A stretch of DNA of 64,000 nucleotides from JAKPBU01 sp964425695. Lineage in GTDB: Bacteria > Pseudomonadota > Gammaproteobacteria > Xanthomonadales > Xanthomonadaceae. The notes under the pieces were generated by a model. It saw only the letters and a list, made by a program, of their open reading frames with translations. It was not told the DNA's origin and ran no database searches. The translations under genes and the position numbers were made by a program. Each line of letters opens with the position of its first letter. Within the stretch, counting starts at the first letter, position 1. The DNA lies in assembly GCA_964425695.1 (NCBI GenBank), contig CAYRNF010000008.1, forward strand, positions 1 through 64,000. The letters run 5' to 3'. Shown in pieces: positions 48,989-57,200 of the stretch.

Positions 48989-49137
48989 CAGCGGCGTCAG
49001 CCGCGACCTCCCCGGCTTGCGGCAGCAAACCCCGGCCCATGCAGCCGCGCTGGCCACTCAGCGCGTCCGGAGGCGCGCACACGCCCCCCGCGTACGGTGC
49101 GCAAGGACAGCCCGCGGCTAAAGGTGCGGCTACGGGC
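48985..49137. repeat. GTAGCAGCGGC repeat after kmo with a degenerate opposed arm
   Basis: GTAGCAGCGGCGTCAGCC starts at 48985 and its TAG is the kmo stop. CGCGGCTAAAGGTGCGGCTACGG near 49115-49137 resembles a decayed opposite arm. It lies between kmo and sbcB. Confidence 0.6.
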
Positions 49138-49151
49138 TCGGGTGCGGCGTC

Positions 49152-49157
49152 TAGAAT
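49152..49157 (+). promoter_or_regulatory. -10 hexamer TAGAAT of sbcB, six bases before ATG
   Basis: TAGAAT, six bases (CGCGGC), ATG at 49164. The predicted transcription start is the A of the start codon: a clear leaderless arrangement. Confidence 0.6.
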
Positions 49158-49163
49158 CGCGGC

Positions 49164-50606
49164 ATGCCCGCGACGTTCCTCTTCTACGACCTGGAAACCT
49201 TCGGCAGCGATCCGCGCCGCAGCCGCATCGCGCAGTTCGCCGCGATCCGCACCGATGAGCGGTTGCAGCAGGTCGAGGAGCCCCTCAGCTTCTTCGTGCA
49301 GCCCGCGGACGACCTGCTGCCCTCGCCCATCGCCACGCTGATCACCGGCATCAGCCCGCAGCACGCGCTGCGCGAAGGCGTCAACGAAGCGGAGGCGTTC
49401 TCGCGCATCTTCGAGGAGATGGCGCGGCCGGAGACCTGCACGCTGGGCTACAACTCGCTGCGTTTCGACGACGAGTTCGTGCGCTGCGGCTTCTTCCGCA
49501 ATTTCTTCGACGCCTACGAACGCGAGTGGCGCGGCGGCAACTGCCGCTGGGACCTGCTGGACGTGATGCGTCTGGCCTGCGCGCTGCGCCCCGACGGGAT
49601 CGAATGGCCGCGGCGCGAGGACGGCCATGTCTCGTTCAAGCTCGAGCACCTGGCCGAAGCCAACGCGGTGCGCGAAGGCGACGCGCACGAGGCACTGTCC
49701 GACGTGCGCGCCCTGATCGGGCTGGCGCGGCGCCTGCGCCAGGCACAGCCGAAGCTGTGGGAGTACGCGCTGCGGCTGCGCGACAAGCGCTACGCCGCGC
49801 AGCTGCTGGACGTGGCCGCGATGCGGCCGGTGCTGCACGTGTCGCAACGCTATCCGGCCTCGCGCCTGTGCGCGGCGCCGGTGCTGCCGCTGGCGCGGCA
49901 CCCCGCCATCGACAGCCGGGTCGTGGTCTTCGACCTCGACGCCGACCCGGAGGCGCTGCTGGCGCTGGACGCCGACGCGATCGCCGACCGCCTGTACGTG
50001 CGCCAGACCGACCTGCCCGAAGGCGAGACGCGCATCCCGCTGAAGGAAGTGCACCTCAACCGCTCCCCGGCGCTGGTCGAGTGGGCGCACCTGCGCGCGC
50101 CCGAGCTGGAACGCCTGCGCCTCGATGCAGGCGTGGTGGAGGCGCGCGCCCGGCGCCTGCGCGACGCCGGCCCTGCGCTGGCCGAGAAGGTCCGCCAGGT
50201 GTATGCGCGCGACCCGCAGCGCGCGCCTTCGGACCCGGATGCGTCGCTGTACGACGGCTTCGTGCCGGACGCGGACAAGCGCAAGTTCGCGCAGGTGCGC
50301 AGCACGCCGCCGCACCTGCTGGGCCACGGCGACTTCGGCTTCCGCGACCCGCGCCTGGACGAACTGCTGTTCCGCTACCGCGCCCGCAACTGGCCGCAGA
50401 GCCTGGGCATGCAGGAGCACGCGCGCTGGAACGAGTACCGCAGGCGGCGCCTGCTGCACGACAGCGGGCTGTCCGAGCTGACCTTGCAGCAGGCCCGCGA
50501 GGAGATCGCCGCGCTGCGACTGGCGCATGCGGGAGATGGCGCGAAGCTGGCGCTGCTGGATCAGCTGGCGGCGTGGAACGCCGACATCGAAGCGGCGCTC
50601 GCGTAG
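49164..50606 (+). CDS. sbcB: Exodeoxyribonuclease I
   Basis: A 480-residue processive 3'-5' single-strand DNA exonuclease of mismatch repair and recombination. The DEDDh exonuclease domain shows ExoI FYDLETFGSDPRRSRIAQFAAIRTD, ExoII GYNSLRFDDEF, and ExoIII HEALSDVRALIGLARRL. The SH3-like and helical C-terminal domains follow (RHPAIDSRVVVFDLDAD; LKEVHLNRSPALVEW; ELLFRYRARNWPQSL). It is complete and of usual length. Its amber stop (50604-50606) is provided by a GTAGGAGCGGC repeat. Confidence 0.97.
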   Translation: MPATFLFYDLETFGSDPRRSRIAQFAAIRTDERLQQVEEPLSFFVQPADDLLPSPIATLITGISPQHALREGVNEAEAFSRIFEEMARPETCTLGYNSLRFDDEFVRCGFFRNFFDAYEREWRGGNCRWDLLDVMRLACALRPDGIEWPRREDGHVSFKLEHLAEANAVREGDAHEALSDVRALIGLARRLRQAQPKLWEYALRLRDKRYAAQLLDVAAMRPVLHVSQRYPASRLCAAPVLPLARHPAIDSRVVVFDLDADPEALLALDADAIADRLYVRQTDLPEGETRIPLKEVHLNRSPALVEWAHLRAPELERLRLDAGVVEARARRLRDAGPALAEKVRQVYARDPQRAPSDPDASLYDGFVPDADKRKFAQVRSTPPHLLGHGDFGFRDPRLDELLFRYRARNWPQSLGMQEHARWNEYRRRRLLHDSGLSELTLQQAREEIAALRLAHAGDGAKLALLDQLAAWNADIEAALA

Positions 50607-50678
50607 GAGCGGCTCCAGCCACGGGCACCGGCTCTTGCGCCGCACGGGTGAAGAGCTCGCGGCGGAAGCCGCTCCTAC
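50603..50678. repeat. Paired inverted GTAGGAGCGGC repeat bridging sbcB stop and the next promoter
   Basis: The left arm GTAGGAGCGGCTCCAGCC contains the sbcB TAG. The right arm GGAAGCCGCTCCTAC ends at 50678, where its TAC is the first half of a TACAAT hexamer (50676-50681) lying seven bases before the next start codon. Confidence 0.82.
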
Positions 50679-50681
50679 AAT
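50676..50681 (+). promoter_or_regulatory. -10-like TACAAT partly built from the repeat arm
   Basis: TACAAT, seven bases, ATG at 50689. The first three bases belong to the conserved CTCCTAC end of the repeat. Confidence 0.45.
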
Positions 50682-50688
50682 GCAGGGC

Positions 50689-51375
50689 ATGGCGACCTAT
50701 TTCACCGACAAGAGCTTCCGCTTCCTGCGCGGCCTGGCGCGCCACAACGAGCGCGCCTGGTTCCTTGCGCACAAGCCGGATTACGAAGCGCACGTGCGCG
50801 AACCGTTCCAGCGCCTGCTGGCCGACCTGCAGCCGGCGCTGGCACAGGTCAGCGCGCACTACCGCAGCGAGCCGCGCGGCGTGGGCGGATCGCTGTTCCG
50901 GATCCACCGCGACACGCGCTTCGCCAACGACAAGACGCCTTACAAGACCTGGCAGGGCGCGCGGCTGTTCCATGAGCGCAGCCGGCAGGTCCCGGCGCCG
51001 TCGTGGTACCTGCACCTGCAGCCGGGCCAATGCTTCATCGCCGCCGGCATCTGGCACCCGGAGCCGCCCGCGCTGCGGCGCATCCGCCATTTCATCGTCG
51101 ACAACCCGGCCGGGTGGAAACGCGCGGCGCACGACGCGGCGTTCCGCCGCCGCTACGACCTGGAATCGGACGACATGCTGACGCGCGCGCCGCGCGGCTT
51201 CGACCCGGACTTCGAGTTCATCGAAGACCTGAAGCATCGCAACTTCGTCGCCATGCGCGGCCTGGACGATGCCACCATGACCGGGCCGCGCCTGGTCCCG
51301 GCGCTGGCCAGGGACCTGCAGGCCATGGCACCGTTCATGGACTATCTTTGCGCCGCGCTCGACCTGGAGTTCTGA
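50689..51375 (+). CDS. DUF2461 (TIGR02453) family protein
   Basis: 228 residues. Family blocks are FTDKSFRFLRGLARHNERAWFLAHKPDYE at the start, GGSLFRIHRDTRFANDKTPYKTWQGARLFHE, WYLHLQPGQCFIAAGIWHPEPPALRRIRHFI, and the C-terminal KHRNFVAMRGL. The function of DUF2461 is unknown. ATG 50689 (MATYFTDK) is used; ATG 50680 three codons earlier is within the -10-like hexamer. The DUF2939 gene follows two bases after its stop, forming a two-gene operon. Confidence 0.92.
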   Translation: MATYFTDKSFRFLRGLARHNERAWFLAHKPDYEAHVREPFQRLLADLQPALAQVSAHYRSEPRGVGGSLFRIHRDTRFANDKTPYKTWQGARLFHERSRQVPAPSWYLHLQPGQCFIAAGIWHPEPPALRRIRHFIVDNPAGWKRAAHDAAFRRRYDLESDDMLTRAPRGFDPDFEFIEDLKHRNFVAMRGLDDATMTGPRLVPALARDLQAMAPFMDYLCAALDLEF

Positions 51376-51377
51376 CG

Positions 51378-51920
51378 ATGAAGAAGTGGATCGCGCTCGC
51401 CGCAGCGCTGCTGGTGGCGCTGCTGGGCTATCTGGCGGCCGGCCCCTACCTGGCGATCCGCGGAATCCAGGGCAGCCTGCAGGAACGCGACCTGGGCCGG
51501 CTGGAACGCCACGTGGACTTCGAGACCCTGCGCGGCAACCTGCGCGGGCAGGTGGAAGGCAGGCTGGCCAAGGCGGCCGAGGGCATCGGCGGTGGTGCGT
51601 TCGCCGGCGCCGCGCGCGAATTCGTGGGCCAGATCAGCGGCCACGCGGTGGACGCGATGGTTTCGCCCACCGGCATCGCAGTGCTGCTGGAAGGCCGGGC
51701 GCTGTCGCGCCGCGTCACCGGCAGCGCGGACCCGGGTGCGTCGTCCTCCGATCCGGGGGCACCGGCGGCCTACCAGCCCCTGGCGCAGGCCGAAACCCGC
51801 TTCGAGTCGCCCACGCGGTTCGTCGCCACCACCACCAGCGCCGAAGGCAAGCCGGTGCACTTCGTGTTCGAGCTGCAGGGCCTGCGCTGGCGGCTCACCG
51901 ACATCCGCCTGCCCGGCTGA
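51378..51920 (+). CDS. DUF2939 domain protein, membrane-anchored
   Basis: 180 residues. One N-terminal membrane helix or signal (WIALAAALLVALLGYLAAGPYLAI) leads into a DUF2939-like region (IRGIQGSLQERDLGRLERHVDFETLRGNLRGQVEGRLAKAAE). A Ser/Gly/Ala-rich linker (ADPGASSSDPGAPAA) and a beta-rich end (FVATTTSAEGKPVHFVFELQGLRWRLTDIRLP) resembling a lipid- or ligand-binding sheet follow. Function unknown. It begins two bases after the DUF2461 stop and ends six bases before the convergent 5'-nucleotidase stop. Confidence 0.82.
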   Translation: MKKWIALAAALLVALLGYLAAGPYLAIRGIQGSLQERDLGRLERHVDFETLRGNLRGQVEGRLAKAAEGIGGGAFAGAAREFVGQISGHAVDAMVSPTGIAVLLEGRALSRRVTGSADPGASSSDPGAPAAYQPLAQAETRFESPTRFVATTTSAEGKPVHFVFELQGLRWRLTDIRLPG

Positions 51921-51926
51921 TCCGCG

Positions 51927-52874
51927 TCAGGGGTTGGCGACCCCGTGCGGCACGTGCCCGGCGGCGATGTACTGCCGCGCCGAATCGATGTTGTGCAGCG
52001 AATCGTCGAAGAAGATGTCGGCGCCGAACGCGTGCAGGAACGGCCCCTTGTCGCGCCCGCCCAGGAACAGCGCTTCGTCCAGGCGCACGTCCCATTCGCG
52101 CAGGGTGCGGATCACGCGCTCGTGCGCGGGCGCCGAACGCGCGGTGACCAGCGCGGTACGGATGGGCGCGGCCTCGCCGGCGGGAAACGCGGCCTGCAGG
52201 CGGTGCAGCGCGTCCAGGAAGCCGCGGAACGGCCCGCCGGACAATGGCTCGCGCGCGCGCTCCCGCTCGTGCCGGCCGAACGCCTCCACGCCGTGCTCGC
52301 GCGAGACGCGCTCGCTTTCGTCGCCGAAGATCACCGCGTCGCCGTCGAACGCGATGCGCAGCTGGTCGTGCACCGGCTCGCGCGGCTTGGCCGGCAGGAT
52401 CGTCGCCGCCGCGATGCCCGCCTCCAGCGCGCGGCGCACCGAGTCCGGATTGGCCGACAGGAACAGCTGCGCGCCGAACGGGCGGATGTAGGGCCACACC
52501 GGCGCGCCCGAGGTGAAGGTGGCGCGGCGGATGTCCAGCCCGTGGTGCTGGATCGAGTTGAAGATGCGCAGCCCGGTATCGGACGAATTGCGCGACAGCA
52601 GGATCACTTCCACGTGCGGCGCGTCGGCCGGCGCGTCGCGGTTCAGCGCCAGCAGCTTGCGCACCAACGGAAACGCCATGCCCGGTTCGAGGATGTCGTC
52701 CTCGCGGTTGCGCTGGTAGTCGGCGTAGGCGTCGATGCCCCTGGATTCGAACAGCCCGTGGCTGTGCTCCAGGTCGAACAGCGCGCGCGCGGTCGTCGCC
52801 ACCACCAGGGGCGGACCCGCCACGGCCGGGACGGGCCCGGGAGCGGTCTGCTGCGCGTCGTCTAAGGAAGCCAT
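51927..52874 (-). CDS. Cytosolic 5'-nucleotidase (PF06189 family)
   Basis: 315 residues of the bacterial 5'-nucleotidase family related to eukaryotic cN-I, hydrolysing nucleoside 5'-monophosphates. Conserved segments are LVVATTARALFDLEHSHGLFESRGIDAYADYQRNREDDILEPGMAFPLVRKLLALN, VILLSRNSSDTGLRIFNSIQHHGLDI, RIAFDGDAVIFGDESERV and DEALFLGGRDKGPFLHAFGADIFFDDSLHNID with the C-terminal aspartates. ATG 52874 follows GATACT at a six-base gap without a ribosome site, supporting this start. The upstream open frame is not family-like. Confidence 0.92.
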   Translation of the reverse strand: MASLDDAQQTAPGPVPAVAGPPLVVATTARALFDLEHSHGLFESRGIDAYADYQRNREDDILEPGMAFPLVRKLLALNRDAPADAPHVEVILLSRNSSDTGLRIFNSIQHHGLDIRRATFTSGAPVWPYIRPFGAQLFLSANPDSVRRALEAGIAAATILPAKPREPVHDQLRIAFDGDAVIFGDESERVSREHGVEAFGRHERERAREPLSGGPFRGFLDALHRLQAAFPAGEAAPIRTALVTARSAPAHERVIRTLREWDVRLDEALFLGGRDKGPFLHAFGADIFFDDSLHNIDSARQYIAAGHVPHGVANP

Positions 52875-52880
52875 GCCGCC

Positions 52881-52886
52881 AGTATC
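52881..52886 (-). promoter_or_regulatory. -10-like GATACT six bases before the 5'-nucleotidase start
   Basis: On the reverse strand GATACT, six bases, ATG at 52874. Leaderless arrangement. Confidence 0.42.
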
Positions 52887-52957
52887 GGCGGTCCGCGTCT
52901 CCGGTTGCGAGACGCGCCTGCGCGGCGCGCGGCGGCGTGGCGCCGCGCGCCGACTCC

Positions 52958-53071
52958 CTACACGCTGCTCCCCAGCAGCGCCCACGCGACACCGGCGGCC
53001 AGCGCGACGATCAGCATCGCGCGGACCACCCCTTCTCCCCTGGACGGACCCATCGACGATTCGGTCTTCAT
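52958..53071 (-). CDS. Small 37-residue single-helix membrane protein
   Basis: A short frame reading MKTESSMGPSRGEG, then the hydrophobic segment AMLIVALAAGVAWALLG, then SSV. A clear ribosome site (GGGAGGGAG) lies 6-12 bases before the ATG, which is rare among non-coding frames here. The polar N-terminus and single helix suggest a small inner-membrane protein. No family is recognised. It lies 83 bases upstream of the 5'-nucleotidase start on the same strand. Confidence 0.5.
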   Translation of the reverse strand: MKTESSMGPSRGEGVVRAMLIVALAAGVAWALLGSSV

Positions 53072-53435
53072 CCGCAGCTCCCTCCCATCGGATCCGCACT
53101 AAGCGCCGTCGGCACTGGACCCGGATGCCCGAGGGGAAGCAGGAACCGTGCCCGCGCGCGCAGGCCGGAACCGTGATGCACGGCACCCGCGTGCCGTGAC
53201 GCCGGGAGGCGCGGCGGGCCGTTGCCGACCGCTCGCGTCACAGGTTGCCGCGTCACCTTGTGCTGGCGCAGCCGCGCCCGGTCCCCGACCCGCCAAGGCG
53301 CCTGCGGGTCGACGGCGCCGGGTGACTGGCGTCTGCGGGCTCGCGGATCGCGCGCGTGACGGGATGTCGAGAGCGGGGCTGGATGCGCTGGCTGCGGTCG
53401 ACGGCGGGCGCCAACCCCGCACACGCCGGATTCGC
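53072..53435. other. Gap between nadK 3' end and the small membrane gene, nothing recognised
   Basis: 364 bases of GC-rich sequence containing the 5' side of the small membrane gene. I see no terminator, repeat-family member or convincing frame. Confidence 0.35.
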
Positions 53436-54206
53436 TCAAACCACGAACTGTTCGCTGAGAATCCGCTCTTCCAGGTTGTGCTCCGGATCGAACAGCAGGG
53501 TCACCGTGCGGTCCTGGGATTCGCGGATCACCACTTCGGTGACGTCGCGCACTTCGTGCGAGTCGGCGGTGGCGCTGACCGGGCGCTTGTAGGGATCGAG
53601 CACGCGGAACCGCACTTCGGTGTCGGATTTCAGCAGCGCGCCGCGCCAGCGCCGCGGGCGGAACGGCGCGATGGGTGTCAGCGCCACCAGCGACGCGCCC
53701 AGTGGAATGATCGGCCCGTGCGCGGAGAAGTTGTACGCCGTGCTGCCCGCCGGCGTGGCCAGCAGCACGCCGTCGCAGATCAGCTCGTCCAGGCGCGGAT
53801 GCCCGTTGAGTTCGATCGACAGGTGCGCCGCCTGCCGGGTCTGGCGCAGCAGCGACACCTCGTTGTACGCCAGCGACGAAACGGTGGCGCCAGATTCGGT
53901 CTGCGCGTGCATCTCCAGCGGACGCAGCACCGCCGGCTCCGCCGCGGCGATGCGCTCCAGCAGGCCCTCGGGCCGGTGCTGGTTCATCAGGAAGCCGACC
54001 GTACCGAGCTTCATGCCGTACACGGGCTTGGCCAGGGCGCCGTGCCTGTGCAGCGTCTGCAGCATGAAGCCGTCGCCGCCCAGCGCCACCAGCACGTCGG
54101 CATCCGCCGGTTCGTGCTGCGCGTGCGCCGCGGTGAGCGTGTCCAGCGCCTGGCGCGCGCCGTCGGCGTGGCTGGCGAGGAACGCGATGCGCGGCGCGGG
54201 GCTCAT
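53436..54206 (-). CDS. nadK: NAD kinase
   Basis: A 256-residue NAD kinase making NADP. The catalytic GGDGFML motif is in ADVLVALGGDGFMLQTLHR. NE appears in SSLAYNEVSLLR, and the C-terminal nucleotide-binding blocks ELICDGVLLATPAGSTAYNFSAHGPIIPLGA are complete. The short N-terminus is typical of Xanthomonadaceae NadK. ATG 54206 lies six bases after a TATGCT hexamer. It neighbours NAD-dependent glutamate dehydrogenase on the same strand, with two small hairpins between. Confidence 0.96.
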   Translation of the reverse strand: MSPAPRIAFLASHADGARQALDTLTAAHAQHEPADADVLVALGGDGFMLQTLHRHGALAKPVYGMKLGTVGFLMNQHRPEGLLERIAAAEPAVLRPLEMHAQTESGATVSSLAYNEVSLLRQTRQAAHLSIELNGHPRLDELICDGVLLATPAGSTAYNFSAHGPIIPLGASLVALTPIAPFRPRRWRGALLKSDTEVRFRVLDPYKRPVSATADSHEVRDVTEVVIRESQDRTVTLLFDPEHNLEERILSEQFVV

Positions 54207-54212
54207 GGCCGG

Positions 54213-54218
54213 AGCATA
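54213..54218 (-). promoter_or_regulatory. -10-like TATGCT six bases before nadK
   Basis: On the reverse strand TATGCT, six bases, ATG at 54206, no ribosome site. Confidence 0.45.
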
Positions 54219-54224
54219 GCGTAG

Positions 54225-54275
54225 GGCGGGCTCGCGCCCGCCGCGCCCACTCCCACCGGCGGGCGTGTGCCCGCC
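54225..54275. repeat. Two successive hairpins with the same stem GGCGGGC/GCCCGCC
   Basis: Hairpin 1 is 54225-54242 (loop TCGC) and hairpin 2 is 54258-54275 (loop GTGT), both with perfect 7-bp stems of identical sequence. They occupy the 73-base gap between the glutamate dehydrogenase stop and the nadK start. Shared stems allow alternative pairing. No T-tract follows. Confidence 0.6.
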
Positions 54276-54279
54276 TGTG

Positions 54280-57200
54280 TCACCCGCGTGCGGCGAGCTG
54301 CGACAGGCGCTGTACCGCCACCGACGCGGTGGGGTAGTCCAGCGACTTCTGCGCCGCGACCTCGTTGAGCATGGACAGGGTGAAGCGCAGGTTGGCATCG
54401 TCGCGCGACAGCCAGGCCTTCACCTTCGCGTCCGCATTGGCGCCGGGCATCGACAGGACCTGTCCGGTCAGCTTGCGCAGCTGCTCGTCCAGTTCGTCGC
54501 GCAGCACGCCGCGGGCCACCGCATGCCAGCGGCCGTCCACCACCAGCGCCTCGATCTGCTCCTGCAGCCACGGCGCGCGCAGCGCCTCGGCCACGCGGAA
54601 GTAGACCTTGGCCACCTCGACCGGGCTCAGCTTGCGCTCGCGGGCCAGCTCGATGATGTCGCAGCACGGTTCCAGGTAGGGAATCGCGGCCAGCTGGCCG
54701 CCCAGGTCGGCCGGCACGCCCGCGCGGCGCCAGACCTCCAGCTTCGCCTCGTAACCCGGGCGCTGGCTGTCCGGCAGGATGCCCTGCGCACGGCGGATGT
54801 CGCGGATGCCGTCGTGGTAGCGGTCCACCGCGGTCTGGATGTCGGGGATCGCACCCGGACGCGCCAGCAGCCAGCGGGTGAAGGCGCGCTGCATCTGCCA
54901 GATCACCTGCAGCGCGTCGATCTGCACCGCCTCCGGCACCTTGCCGTCCAGCGCGTCGATCTGCGTCCACAGCTCGCGCGCGTCCAGCGTTTCGCGGGTG
55001 ATCGTGTAGGCCTTGGCGACCTCGCCCGGCGAGCGCCCGCTGTCTTCCTGCATGCGCATCAGGAAGGTGGCGCCCATGCGGTTGATGGTGGAGTTGGTGA
55101 CCGCCGTGGCGATGATCTCGCGCTTCAGGCGGTGGCCTTCCATCGCCTTGGCGTACTTCTTCTGCAGCGGCTCGGGGAAGTAGCGCACCAGTTCCTTGGA
55201 CAGGTACGGGTCTTCCGGCACGTCGGAGTCGAGCAGCTGCTGGAACGCGACCAGCTTGGAGTACGACAGCAGCACCGACAGCTCCGGGCGGGTCAGCCCC
55301 TGCCCGCGCGCCTTGCGTTCGGCGATCTCCGCATCCGACGGCAGGAACTCGATCTGCCGGTCCAGCAGGCCCTGCTGCTCCAGGGTGCGGATGAAATGCT
55401 GCTTGGAGCCGAGCCGCGTCAGGCTCATGCGCTCCATCAGGCTCAACGCCTGGTTCTGGCGGTAGTTGTCGTTGAGCACCAGCGCTTCGACGTCGTCGGT
55501 CATCGAAGCCAGCAGCGCGTTGCGCGCCGGCAGCGCCAGCTTCTTCCTCTGCACCTCGCCGTTGAGCAGGATCTTGATGTTCACCTCGTGGTCGGAGGTG
55601 TCCACGCCGGCGGAGTTGTCGATGAAGTCGGTGTTGAGCAGCACCCCGTGCAGCGCGGCTTCCACGCGTCCCAGCTGGGTCAGGCCCAGGTTGCCGCCCT
55701 CGCCCACCACCTTGCAGCGCAGCTCGTTGCCGTTGACGCGCAGCGCGTTGTTGGCGCGATCGCCGACCTCGGCGTTGGTCTCGCGGCTCGACTTGACGTA
55801 GGTGCCGATGCCGCCGTTCCACAGCAGGTCCACCGGCGCCTTCAGGATGGCGCTCATCAGCTCGGTCGGACTCAGCGCGGTCACGCCATCGGCGATGCCC
55901 AGCGCCGCGCGCGCCTCGGCCGAGACCGGGATGGACTTGGCCGAGCGCGGCCACACGCCGCCGCCCTTGCTGATCAGCTTGGCGTTGTAGTCCTCCCAGC
56001 TCGAGCGCGGCAGCTTGAACATGCGCGCGCGCTCCTTGTAGCTCGCGCCCGCATCCGGATTCGGGTCGATGAAGATGTGGCGGTGGTCGAACGCGGCCAG
56101 CAGCCGGATGTGCCTGCTCAGCAGCATGCCGTTGCCGAACACGTCGCCGGACATGTCGCCGATGCCCACGCAGGTGAAGTCCTGCTTCTGGCTGTCGCGG
56201 CCCATGGCGCGGAAGTGGCGCTTCACCGACTCCCAGCCGCCCTTGGCGGTGATGCCCATGCCCTTGTGGTCGTAGCCCACCGACCCGCCGGAGGCGAATG
56301 CATCGTCGAGCCAGAACCCGTGCGCCTGGGCGATGCCGTTGGCGATGTCGGAGAACGTGGCCGTGCCCTTGTCCGCGGCCACCACCAGGTACGGATCGTC
56401 GCCGTCGTGCCGCACCACGTGGTCGGGCGCGACCACGTTGCCGCCAACGATGTTGTCGGTGATGTCCAGCAGGCCGTTGATGAAGCGCTTGTAGCAGGCC
56501 ACGCCCTCGTTGAACCACGCATCGCGGTCCACCGCCGGATCGGGCAGCTGCTTGCAGTAGAAGCCGCCCTTGGAACCCACCGGCACGATCACGGTGTTCT
56601 TCACCATCTGCGCCTTCACCAGGCCCAGCACTTCGGTGCGGAAATCCTCGCGCCGGTCCGACCAGCGCAGGCCGCCGCGCGCGACCGGGCCGAAGCGCAG
56701 GTGCACGCCTTCCACGCGCGGGCCGTACACGAAGATCTCGCGATAGGGGCGGGGCTTGGGCAGGTCGGGCACCAGCGCCGAGTCCAGCTTGAAGCTGACG
56801 TAGTCGGCCGGCCCGCCATCGGCGCGCAGCCCGTTCTTGTAGCGGCCGCTGGTGTACGGGATGTAGTAGCTGGTGCGCAGCGTCGCGTCGATCACGCCGA
56901 TGAAGCTGCGCAGGATGCGGTCCTCGTCCAGGCTCGACACCGTGTCGTCGAGCAGCGACTTGAGCGCCTGGCGCACCGCTTCGTAGCGCGATGCGCGGTC
57001 GGCCGCGGCGCCTTCCAGCACCGGCTTGCACACCTTGGCCAGCGCGGCGTCGGCGGCGCACAGTCGCGCGACCTGGTTGCCCAGGCGCGCTTCGGCGGCC
57101 GCCTTGGCGCCCTTGCCCTCCCCGGCCGGGTCGAAGCGCGCCTCGAACAGTTCCACCATCAGGCGCGCGATCAGCGGATGGCGGGCGAACGTGGTTTCCA

